Source: Acidobacteriota bacterium (lineage in GTDB: Bacteria > Acidobacteriota > Vicinamibacteria > Vicinamibacterales > SCN-69-37). From it: a stretch of 64,000 nt of DNA. Shown one piece after another: positions 1-7,447 of this stretch. Under the pieces are notes generated by a model, which had not been told where the DNA came from, searched no databases, and saw nothing but the letters and a program-made list of their open reading frames with translations. A program made the position numbers and the translations under genes. The stretch covers positions 868,001 to 932,000 of the forward strand of contig JADJUS010000004.1 of NCBI GenBank assembly GCA_016716905.1, read 5' to 3'. How positions within the stretch are numbered: position 1 is the stretch's first letter; the number at the start of each line of letters is the position of its first letter.

Positions 1-147
1 GATGCGTCGGAGGGCGACGTTGTCGATCTCCTGCGGCGCATCCAGGGGCGGGGTATCCGGTGGTGCAGCCGTGGTGCCTGCCGCGGCGGTGGCCGTCGCC
101 ATTGCACCGAACGCACTGCCTGTCACGAGTTCTCGGCGTGTGATCAT
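1..147 (-). CDS. Tat-exported protein, N-terminal fragment
   Basis: Only the first 49 codons lie in the window; the gene runs off the left edge. The ATG at 147 is preceded by AGGAGA at a good distance, which fixes the start. The peptide opens MITRRELVTGSAFGAMATAT, a twin-arginine signal with RR at residues 4-5 followed by an Ala-rich hydrophobic stretch, then a Pro/Ala linker. It is therefore probably exported folded by the Tat pathway. It is divergent from the TldE/TldD pair. The mature domain is outside the window, so no function can be given. Confidence 0.7.
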   Translation of the reverse strand, partial: MITRRELVTGSAFGAMATATAAAGTTAAPPDTPPLDAPQEIDNVALRRI

Positions 148-225
148 AGGGTCTCCTGTTCCGGCCATTATGACGTCGCAGATCGCTTGACGGATGGCGG
201 TGCCGCCACCTACGCTCTCACCACG

Positions 226-1605
226 ATGTACTCACGAGACGAAGTCAAGGCCATCACCGACAAGATTTTCAACATGGCGCAGGGCCACGACGTGGAAGTG
301 GACCTCACGGGCTCGGAACGCTCCGGCACCCGGTGGGCGAACTCGACGATCACGACCAACCTCATCCAATACGACCGCAGCCTGACGCTGACGGTACGTG
401 TGGGAGAGAAGGTCGCGAGTGCCACCACCCGTGACTTCAGTGACAACGGGCTGAAAGAAGCCGTCGCCGAAGCCATCACCACGGCCAAAGGCAACCCCGA
501 CTCGCCGAATCTGCCGGCGCTGCTCGGCGCGCAGACCTACATCCCCGTGGACGCCACGCTCTCGAGCGGCGTGAACTTCGGCCCGCGCGAACGCGCGATG
601 ATGGTCAAGGCCAGCAGCGACATCTGCGAAAAGCGCGGTGTGCTGGGCTCGGGCTACATTCCGAAGACCCACCAGACCAACTGCACGGCCAACACCAAGG
701 GCCTTTTTGCGTACTACGCGTTTGCCGAGACGGGTTTCGTGCTGACGTGCCGCATGCCCGACGGCAGCGGATCCGGCTGGGCCGGTACGACGGGCATCAA
801 GGACCCTGCGATGATCGATCCGGTGGCCCTGACCGACGTGGCTGCGGGCAAAGCACTCCGCAGCCGCAATGCCCGCGCGCTTGAGCCGGGTCGCTACACC
901 GTGATCCTCGAACCGCGCGCCAACGCGCGATTCCTCTCGCTCCTGACCGGCATCTTCAACCAGGGCGGCGGTCCCGGTGGTCCCGGTGGTCCCGGCGGTC
1001 CCGGCGGCCCCGGCGGCGGGGGCGGGTTCCCGGGCGGCGGAGGCGGTGGACTCGCCTTCATGCGCGACAAGAAGCCCGGCGACAAGATCCTGAGCGACCT
1101 CGTGACCCTGCGCAGCGATGTGGGCAACCCCATCCTCCGTCAAACCACAATGCTCGCGAACAACACACCTGCCGCTCCGGCCACCTGGGTGGAGAAAGGC
1201 GTGCTGCGAAACCTCGCGGGTGGGCCCGACGGTCCGAAGGCCACCACCAACATGAGCCTCGTGATGGACGGCTCCGACCTGTCGGTGGACGACATGGTCA
1301 AGCAGACCAAGCGCGGACTCCTCGTGACGTTCTTCTGGTACATCCGCGGCGTGGACAACGCGACCCTGCTGAACACCGGCATGACCCGCGACGGACTCTT
1401 CCTGATCGAAAACGGCGAAATCACACGGCCCGTCCAGAACTTCCGTTGGAACATGTCGCCGCTCGTGGGCTACAACAACGTCTCGCTGGTCGGCAAACCC
1501 GTGCCCATGCACATGGGCGAGTCGTATGACGGCGGGGGCACCGCGTTCATCCCGCCCGCGCGACTCGAAGATTTCTACATGACGTCCATTTCCCCGGCGG
1601 TTTGA
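226..1605 (+). CDS. TldE/PmbA-like metalloprotease subunit
   Basis: Protein of about 459 residues resembling the PmbA/TldE half of the TldD-TldE peptidase, recognised from overall sequence character and from the TldD-like gene 3 bases downstream. TldD/TldE complexes degrade unfolded peptides and mature some ribosomal peptides. Unlike its partner it lacks the HExxxH motif, as expected for TldE. A glycine/proline insert (GGPGGPGG repeats, about residues 245-275 from this start) interrupts the domain. The open frame extends upstream to a TTG at 187, but the ATG at 226 begins the family-like part; neither has a good Shine-Dalgarno. No signal peptide is visible from either start. Confidence 0.8.
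   Translation: MYSRDEVKAITDKIFNMAQGHDVEVDLTGSERSGTRWANSTITTNLIQYDRSLTLTVRVGEKVASATTRDFSDNGLKEAVAEAITTAKGNPDSPNLPALLGAQTYIPVDATLSSGVNFGPRERAMMVKASSDICEKRGVLGSGYIPKTHQTNCTANTKGLFAYYAFAETGFVLTCRMPDGSGSGWAGTTGIKDPAMIDPVALTDVAAGKALRSRNARALEPGRYTVILEPRANARFLSLLTGIFNQGGGPGGPGGPGGPGGPGGGGGFPGGGGGGLAFMRDKKPGDKILSDLVTLRSDVGNPILRQTTMLANNTPAAPATWVEKGVLRNLAGGPDGPKATTNMSLVMDGSDLSVDDMVKQTKRGLLVTFFWYIRGVDNATLLNTGMTRDGLFLIENGEITRPVQNFRWNMSPLVGYNNVSLVGKPVPMHMGESYDGGGTAFIPPARLEDFYMTSISPAV
965..1047 (+). repeat. Tandem GGTCCCGGY repeat inside tldE-like gene
   Basis: Short in-frame tandem repeat of a 9-base unit (GGTCCCGGT or GGTCCCGGC) that then degenerates into GGC/GGG glycine codons. It encodes the Gly-Gly-Pro tract of the TldE-like protein. 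It is low complexity and prone to slippage by whole codon triplets. Confidence 0.85.
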
Positions 1606-1608
1606 TTT

Positions 1609-3282
1609 ATGGCAACTACACGACGAGATTTCATCAAGGTCGCCGCGGCCTCCGGCATTGTCCTCGCCTCGAGCGACCTCATCGGCGACTTGCTCGCGCA
1701 GTCTCCAGGACGCGTGCTGCAGTCGAAGTTCAAGGGCCTGGCCGACATCGCGCTGGCTGAGTGCAAGACGGCCGGCTGTTCCTACTACGACATCCGGTTC
1801 ACACGCACCATGACGCTGCCGGGCGTGTTCGCCTCAGCAGGCGCACCTGGCGCCGGGGGCGGACGTGGCGGCGGCCGGGGTGGTGGCGGCGGAGGTGGTG
1901 GCCGCGGTGGCGGTGGCGGACGAGGTGGCGGTGGCCAGGCGGGACCGCCCAACGATCCGGACGGCACGCCGCGTGCAGCCGGCTTCGGTGTGCGCGTGAT
2001 CCATGGCGGCGTCTGGGGTTTCGCGAGCAGCCCGATTGTCACCGAAGACGAGATTCGCCGCATCGCGCGGTTGGCCGTTGAAGTGGCGCGCGCCAGCGCG
2101 ATTGCCAGAAAGACGGACGTGCGCCTGGCGCCAGTGCCGCCGTACCAGGTCTATTGGCGCACCGAGATGACGATGGACCCGATGACCATGTCGGCCACCG
2201 CGCAGCAGTCGGCGCTGCAGGCCGTGGTGGATGCCGCCATCACGCACAAGGACATCATTGCGGCCAACGCCTCGGCCACCTTCAACACCGAGTGGAAGTA
2301 CCTCGCGACCTCCGAAGGCTCCTACATCGAGCAGGATCTGTTCGGCACGTCCGCCAACTTCACAGTGACCGCCAAGCGCGGAGATGCCACGGCCTCGCGG
2401 TCGCTCGGTATTCCTGGTGGGATGGGCGGCTGGGAACTCGTGGAAGCGGATCGCATGCGCGCGCATGTGGATCGGCTCGCCGACGAGGCGCATGAACTGG
2501 CGGCCGCCACGCCGATCACTCCCGGCGTGCGCGATCTTGTGCTGGCACCCTCACACCTCGCGCTCACCATCCACGAAATCATCGCCCACGCCACCGAACT
2601 CGACCGCATCGTCGGCTACGAAGCCAACTATGCCGGCACGAGCTTTGTGAAGGTGGCCGACATCGGCAAACTCAAGTACGGATCGAAGTTGCTCAACGTA
2701 ACTGGCGACAAGGTGCGGCCCGGCGGTCGCGCCACCGTTGGGTACGACGATGACGGCGTGAAGACGACGCAGTTTCCGATTGTGCGGGATGGCATTCTGG
2801 TGGGGGTGTCGAGCAATCGCGAGACCGCGCATTACATCGGCGACAAAGAGAGTCGTGGCTGCACACAGGCCAGTTCGTGGCGCGACTACCCGTTCCTGCG
2901 GATGCCGAATGTGCACATCGATGCCGGGCCGAAGGGGTCGCCGACGCCAGAGGAGATCATCGCCGACACCAAAGACGGCGTGCTCATCGAAGGGTCGGGC
3001 AGTTTCTCGATCGACCAGCAGCGCTACAACGGCCAGTTCGGCGGCCAGGCGTTCTGGGAAATCAAGAACGGCAAGAAGACACGTGCAGTGACGAACGTGA
3101 CCTACAACGCCATCACCACGGACTTCTGGGCCAACCTCAATGCCATCTCGGGTCCAGAGTCGTGGCAGCAGTTCGGCGTGGGCGGCGACGCCAAGGGCCA
3201 GCCGACGCAGGGGCAGGCGGTGTCGCACGGGTCGCCGTGGATGCGCATTGGACGCATCATGGTGGGCGCGGCGTACCAATAG
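1609..3282 (+). CDS. TldD-like metalloprotease with Tat signal
   Basis: Protein of 557 residues. It starts MATTRRDFIKVAAASGIVLA, a twin-arginine signal (RR at 5-6), so it is predicted to be exported, although TldD is normally cytoplasmic. A Gly/Arg tract occupies about residues 82-108. The zinc motif HEIIAH is at residues 322-327, followed by ATELD, matching the HExxxHxxE arrangement of TldD. C-terminal TldD-like sequence continues to the end. It lies 3 bases after the TldE-like gene and is surely co-transcribed with it. The catalytic motif appears intact. Confidence 0.88.
   Translation: MATTRRDFIKVAAASGIVLASSDLIGDLLAQSPGRVLQSKFKGLADIALAECKTAGCSYYDIRFTRTMTLPGVFASAGAPGAGGGRGGGRGGGGGGGGRGGGGGRGGGGQAGPPNDPDGTPRAAGFGVRVIHGGVWGFASSPIVTEDEIRRIARLAVEVARASAIARKTDVRLAPVPPYQVYWRTEMTMDPMTMSATAQQSALQAVVDAAITHKDIIAANASATFNTEWKYLATSEGSYIEQDLFGTSANFTVTAKRGDATASRSLGIPGGMGGWELVEADRMRAHVDRLADEAHELAAATPITPGVRDLVLAPSHLALTIHEIIAHATELDRIVGYEANYAGTSFVKVADIGKLKYGSKLLNVTGDKVRPGGRATVGYDDDGVKTTQFPIVRDGILVGVSSNRETAHYIGDKESRGCTQASSWRDYPFLRMPNVHIDAGPKGSPTPEEIIADTKDGVLIEGSGSFSIDQQRYNGQFGGQAFWEIKNGKKTRAVTNVTYNAITTDFWANLNAISGPESWQQFGVGGDAKGQPTQGQAVSHGSPWMRIGRIMVGAAYQ
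1852..1938 (+). repeat. Gly/Arg-rich low-complexity tract in tldD-like gene
   Basis: A run of GGC/GGT/GGA codons broken by CGT/CGG encodes a Gly-Arg tract between the Tat signal and the folded domain. Similar GGRGGGG tracts recur in other exported proteins of this window (14.6, 53.3, 59.1 and 61.1 kb). Confidence 0.85.
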
Positions 3283-3292
3283 ACCCGTCGCT

Positions 3293-5938
3293 TCACTCCG
3301 CGCGCAACGCGTTGAGCGGATCGGTCGAAGCGGCGCGCCGCGCGGGAAGGTAGCTCGCCAGGCCCGCAACCACGAACAGAATCACGGCGACGGCCGCGAA
3401 GGTCGGGATGTCGAACGCGCGCGCACCGAGCAGGTACGCCGACGCCACCCGGGTGGCGGCCGCAGCGCCGGCCAGTCCGATGACCACGCCGATGCCGGCC
3501 ATGCGCAGGCCGTCGCGCACCACCATCTGCAGCACGTCCGAAGGCCTGGCACCCAGCGCCATGCGCACACCGATCTCCCTCGATCGGGTGCTGACGACAA
3601 ACGCCAGTACACCGTAGAGCCCGGCACTAGCCAGCAGCAGTCCACTTGCGCCGAGCACGCCCGTGACGATCGCGGCTACACGCTGGGGAAACACGGCGAA
3701 GGTCGTTTCGTCTGCCAGCGTCGTGACGGTCGGCACCGGCACATGGGGCGCCGCTTCGCGAACCGCCGCACGAATGGCTTCCGCGGCACCAGTGGATCCG
3801 GGCGTCGTGCGCACGAAGACCGTCTGGCCCGACTGCCATCGCTGCGACATCGGGAAGTACGCAAATGGCCCGTCGGCTTCGTCCAGCGTGGAGTGTTTGA
3901 TGCTGCGAACAACGCCGACAACGGTCACGCGATCCTCTCCCATGGCGAAGGAGTTGCCAACCGCGGACCCATTGGGCCAGACCTCGGCCGCAAATGTGTC
4001 GTTGACCACCGCCACCTTGGGTGCGGTGACGGTGTCGTAGGTCGCGAAGTCGCGACCGGCGAGGAGTGGAACGCCGAGCGTGGTGAAATAGCCCGTGTCG
4101 GTGATGGCGGAGCGCACAGAGGTGCGTGCGCCGTTAACCGTGATCGTCGTGCCGCTGGCCGTGGCGCCGAGCGGAATGAAGTTGCTGAAGGAGACGTGTG
4201 TCACGCCAGGCCCGCTCTCAAGGCGCCTCCGCAGGTCGGTGAAGAAGCGCTTCCCCTGCGGCTCATCGAATCCGTAGCTTTCTGTGGTGAAGGCGGCGGT
4301 GGACACGTTGTCCACAGAGAACCCGATGTCGACGGTTGAGCCGTGCGACAGCGCCCGGATGAACACGCCGGCGACGGCGAGCAGCACCAGGGAGCCGGCG
4401 AGTTGTCCGACGATCAGTGTCTTCGTGAGACGTGACCGCCGGCCGCTGCTGCCGCGCGATGATGCCCGCAGAAGGCCGCCGGGGCTGTGACTCGCGCCGC
4501 GGAGCGCCGGGCCCAGGCCGAAGGCGAGCCCCGCGACGAGTGACACCATCACTGCGAATGCGCAGACGCGCAGGTCAGGAGACAGTTCAAGGAACAGTCC
4601 CGTGTCACCCGGAATCGGCAGGCGCTCAAGCGCCGACGTGGCGGCCCACGCAACCAGCACACCGCCGCAGGCGCCAAGCCCGAACACCGTCAGGCTCTCG
4701 GTGAGCAGTTGCCTCACAAGTCTGCCGCGGCGAGCGCCCAGGGCCGTGCGCAGTCCCATCTCGCGTTGTTTGGACGTGGCGCGCGCAGCGAAGAGCGACG
4801 ACACGTTGGCGCCGGCAATCATCAGCACCAGCACGGCCGCTCCCAGCAGCATCCCGCCAAATCCGAGAATGGCCTTCCGCGCATCGTCTGGCAGCCCCGT
4901 CAACGGTACGAGACGGATATCGCTGTAACGCGGGAACGTGTCCGACCCGCCGGGCGCGGCCCATGCCGCGGTCAGTCCCGCCAGTTCGGTACGTGCTCGA
5001 TCCGAATTGGTGCCGCCGGCAAGGCGGCCGAACATCCACAGCCAGGGTGCGTCCGCGAGGTCGCGGCTGGGTTTGATGTGCGGTTGAGCAGATGACGTCA
5101 CCCAGGCGTCCACACGCAGTGGTGTGAAGACCCCACTGAACCCCTCAGCCGCCACACCGATCAGCCTGTACGGTCGCCCGTTGAGTGTGACTGTTTGCCC
5201 GACGGCGTCCGGATTTGCGGCGAGCCGTGATTGCCAGAACCGATGTGACACGACGACGACGGGTTCAGGGTGGGAGGTGTCGGTGGCAAAGAAGCGGCCG
5301 GCTGCCGGCCTGACACCAAGCACATCGAAGTAGTTGGGACTGACGATATTGCCGCCGACGGCCAGATTCTGGTCGCCGGCCGCAATGGTGAGCGGCACGC
5401 GGCTCCATACGGCGACGTCCTCGAGCGACTTCGCGCGGTCGCTCATGTAGCGGTAGAAGTTGTAGGACGCCGAGACGCCCTCGGACCAGTCGGGTGTTCG
5501 GCGATCGATGCCTACCAGGCGCGAGCCGTCGGTGGTGCCCGGCAGCGGGCGCAACACGATGGCGTTCATCGAGCTGAAGATCGTGGCGACCGCGCCGACG
5601 CCGAGTGAGAGCGCGCCAACCGCGACCACCGTAAACAGCGGGCTGTGCAACAGGCTGCGACGGGTCAGCCGCAGGTCGGTCACGAGGTCATCGAAGAGAG
5701 GCAGGCGCCCTCGGCGTGTGGCACGGGCGGCGCGGCGCTCACTCATGGCAGCGGCGGTCATGCGCAGCGAAGTTCGGAGCCAGAGCCGCATGACACCGGC
5801 GCGGCCGCTGCGGGCCCGAGTGGCGCGCAGTTGATCGACGAACACGTCGGACATGTCCGCGCCGTAGACCTCCCGAAAGGCCTTGGGAAACAGTGCGAGC
5901 AGCCAGTGGAACGCTCGCGGTGCGGACGTGCGCGTCAT
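3293..5938 (-). CDS. ADOP-type duplicated ABC permease (MacB/FtsX fold)
   Basis: 881-residue inner-membrane protein. A cytoplasmic N-terminal module (about 1-70, ALFPKAFREVYGADMSDVF) precedes two MacB-type halves, each a periplasmic domain plus FtsX-type membrane segments: first TM near 95-120, an FtsX block near 360-480, then the second half from about 510 to the end. This duplicated architecture without an ATPase domain is the acidobacterial duplicated orphan permease family. The substrate is unknown; MacB relatives move peptides or drugs or transmit force across the envelope. The start ATG overlaps the stop of the PadR gene (ATGA), so the two are translationally coupled. Confidence 0.9.
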   Translation of the reverse strand: MTRTSAPRAFHWLLALFPKAFREVYGADMSDVFVDQLRATRARSGRAGVMRLWLRTSLRMTAAAMSERRAARATRRGRLPLFDDLVTDLRLTRRSLLHSPLFTVVAVGALSLGVGAVATIFSSMNAIVLRPLPGTTDGSRLVGIDRRTPDWSEGVSASYNFYRYMSDRAKSLEDVAVWSRVPLTIAAGDQNLAVGGNIVSPNYFDVLGVRPAAGRFFATDTSHPEPVVVVSHRFWQSRLAANPDAVGQTVTLNGRPYRLIGVAAEGFSGVFTPLRVDAWVTSSAQPHIKPSRDLADAPWLWMFGRLAGGTNSDRARTELAGLTAAWAAPGGSDTFPRYSDIRLVPLTGLPDDARKAILGFGGMLLGAAVLVLMIAGANVSSLFAARATSKQREMGLRTALGARRGRLVRQLLTESLTVFGLGACGGVLVAWAATSALERLPIPGDTGLFLELSPDLRVCAFAVMVSLVAGLAFGLGPALRGASHSPGGLLRASSRGSSGRRSRLTKTLIVGQLAGSLVLLAVAGVFIRALSHGSTVDIGFSVDNVSTAAFTTESYGFDEPQGKRFFTDLRRRLESGPGVTHVSFSNFIPLGATASGTTITVNGARTSVRSAITDTGYFTTLGVPLLAGRDFATYDTVTAPKVAVVNDTFAAEVWPNGSAVGNSFAMGEDRVTVVGVVRSIKHSTLDEADGPFAYFPMSQRWQSGQTVFVRTTPGSTGAAEAIRAAVREAAPHVPVPTVTTLADETTFAVFPQRVAAIVTGVLGASGLLLASAGLYGVLAFVVSTRSREIGVRMALGARPSDVLQMVVRDGLRMAGIGVVIGLAGAAAATRVASAYLLGARAFDIPTFAAVAVILFVVAGLASYLPARRAASTDPLNALRAE

Positions 5939-6291
5939 GGTGCCAGCCGCCGTGCCACGGCGCGTGTGGCGGTGGCATTCACGAGACGACGCAGACGATC
6001 GAGTTCGGCGGCTAGCACGCGTCCTCCCAGCGGAGTCAGCCGGTAGTACCGCCGCCGTTCGCCGGCGGCATCTTCGGACGGGTTCTTGCCGGCCTCGGCC
6101 ACCAGGTTGGTCTCGAGCAGGCGTTTGATCACGCGATAGAGATTGCCCGGGTCGAGCACGATGAGGTTGTTGGTGTGCTCGCTGACGGCCTGGACGAGTC
6201 CATAGCCGTGGCGATCCTCGTCGGCTAGCGCGAGCAATATCTCGAGATCGACGGGTTTGAGCGGCAGGTGGTCGTGGATATCCGTGGGCAT
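5935..6291 (-). CDS. PadR-family transcriptional regulator
   Basis: 118 residues. The N-terminal winged helix of the PadR family is clear (LEILLALADEDRHGYGLVQAV, then LYRVIKRLLE and ERRRYYRLTPLGGRVL). These are dimeric DNA-binding repressors. The gene overlaps the downstream ADOP permease by four bases, the usual PadR-ADOP arrangement of Acidobacteriota, so it probably represses its own operon. The start codon lies close behind an AT-rich stretch, leaving little room for a leader. Confidence 0.92.
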   Translation of the reverse strand: MPTDIHDHLPLKPVDLEILLALADEDRHGYGLVQAVSEHTNNLIVLDPGNLYRVIKRLLETNLVAEAGKNPSEDAAGERRRYYRLTPLGGRVLAAELDRLRRLVNATATRAVARRLAP

Positions 6292-6292
6292 G

Positions 6293-6323
6293 GCGTGTAT
6301 ATGGTTATTTTAACTATACGCGC
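6293..6323. promoter_or_regulatory. Putative PadR promoter/operator
   Basis: Directly upstream of the padR start, GCGTGTATA (6293-6301) faces TATACGCGC (6315-6323) across 13 AT-rich bases, an imperfect inverted repeat. On the minus strand it contains TATACA and TATAGT -10-like hexamers, but no good -35. The element CGTGTATA also occurs in the promoter of the second PadR operon (32021-32028), which suggests an operator for this regulator type. Confidence 0.45.
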
Positions 6324-6348
6324 CTCGGTCGGCGCCGGTTCCACACGC

Positions 6349-6437
6349 AAAACGACCCCTGCGAAACGACTTCTGCAAAACGACCTCTGAGGTCGTTACC
6401 GTCGCAACTGGTCGGTAACGACCTCAGAGGTCGTTTT
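6349..6437. repeat. Hairpin repeat, family 1, copy A
   Basis: A perfect 25-base inverted repeat: arms 6377-6401 and 6413-6437, loop of 11 bases. Each arm is itself a palindrome, AACGACCTC and GAGGTCGTT around one central base. Two partial half-sites, AAAACGACCCCT (6349) and AAACGACTTCT (6364), precede the left arm. The element sits between the divergently transcribed padR and the barrel protein gene, upstream of both, so it is not the terminator of a recognised gene. The same core recurs at 35.1, 52.7 and 55.5 kb. Confidence 0.9.
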
Positions 6438-6496
6438 GGTGTCTGATCCCGGTCACCACTCACTCCTCGCGCCTACTCGCGATAAACTCTCGCGTC

Positions 6497-7447
6497 ATGC
6501 GCGTTCTCCGTTCTGTACTCTTTATGACCGCAGCCTTAGGGTGGTTGCCACTGACCGCGTTGCCCGCGTTTGCGCAGGCGCCGCCGACTGGTCCTCTGGT
6601 GCTGCACATTCCTTCCAGTGCACGCACTGCTGCGCTCGCCAACGCGTGGGTGGCTGGGCGCGACCAGGATGTGATCTTCCACAATCCGGCGCAGTTGATT
6701 GGCGCGCGGTCGGGGTTTGATTTGTCCCTGGCGCGCCTCGGGCCGGCGTCCACGATGGTGTCCATGGGGTCGATCTACACCGGCGGAAAGTGGTCCGCGA
6801 CGTTTGGGTGGGGCGCGCAACTTGTCGGGTTTAATGCTGACGCCGCCGCGTATCCGTATTCGCCGGATGTCACGCGGGCCGAAGGGGATCGAAGCGGCAC
6901 GAGCGCGCTGTTCACCGTTGGCGGCGCGATTGTCTACAAGGGATTCCGCGTCGGTGCAGCCGCGAAGTACGTGTCGGACATCGCCTCGCCGGCGCCGACC
7001 GTGCTGAATCCGGTGCGCATCAACCAGCACATGCTGCTGGCCGATGTGGGTGTGGCGCGGAATCTGTTCGGCGGCGCGGCGGCGATTGCGTTCCAGAACA
7101 TCGGCCGCCATTCACGTGATGGCGGCGTCACGCTTCCCATTCCGCGGCAGGTTGCGCTCGGGTGGTCCATGGTGAGAGGCGCGGGCCCGTTTGATCTGGG
7201 CGTGTTCACACAAGTGGCGCACCGGAAGGGATGGACGGCCCCGGCCGCGGGTGTGGAGCTGGGCTACGGCTGGATCGAAGGCTATTCGGTGATGTTCCGC
7301 GCCGGCGTCCGCAGGCCCGAGACGAATGCGGAGAAGCCCGTGTCGCTGGGCGCTGCGTTCACGATGGACCGGCTCACGGTGGAATATGCCCTGCGGTTGT
7401 TTGATGGTGGCCGGTCGGCCAATGGAGTGACACTTCGATGGCGATGA
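6497..7447 (+). CDS. PorV/PorQ-like outer-membrane beta-barrel protein
   Basis: 316 residues with a standard signal peptide (MRVLRSVLFMTAALGW, cleavage near AFA-QA at 26/27). The mature protein has alternating hydrophobic beta strands, conserved SSARTAALANAW and FHNPAQL segments near the N-terminus, and ends on an aromatic strand, as in PorV/PorQ and related FadL-like barrels. A location in the outer membrane is inferred. Its last 10 bases overlap the next gene, so the two are co-expressed. The substrate is unknown. Confidence 0.65.
   Translation: MRVLRSVLFMTAALGWLPLTALPAFAQAPPTGPLVLHIPSSARTAALANAWVAGRDQDVIFHNPAQLIGARSGFDLSLARLGPASTMVSMGSIYTGGKWSATFGWGAQLVGFNADAAAYPYSPDVTRAEGDRSGTSALFTVGGAIVYKGFRVGAAAKYVSDIASPAPTVLNPVRINQHMLLADVGVARNLFGGAAAIAFQNIGRHSRDGGVTLPIPRQVALGWSMVRGAGPFDLGVFTQVAHRKGWTAPAAGVELGYGWIEGYSVMFRAGVRRPETNAEKPVSLGAAFTMDRLTVEYALRLFDGGRSANGVTLRWR

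Noticed and set aside
965..1047. CRISPR-like short repeat
   Set aside because: The repeated 9-base unit is a coding Gly-Gly-Pro tract in frame; there are no spacers.
232..1512. 426-residue minus-strand ORF opposite the TldE-like gene
   Set aside because: It is His/Arg/Gly-rich without domain character and lies wholly opposite a gene with clear family features; a high-GC shadow.
6377..6437. Hairpin copy A as a rho-independent terminator
   Set aside because: It lies upstream of both flanking genes, which are divergent, so no recognised transcript ends there.
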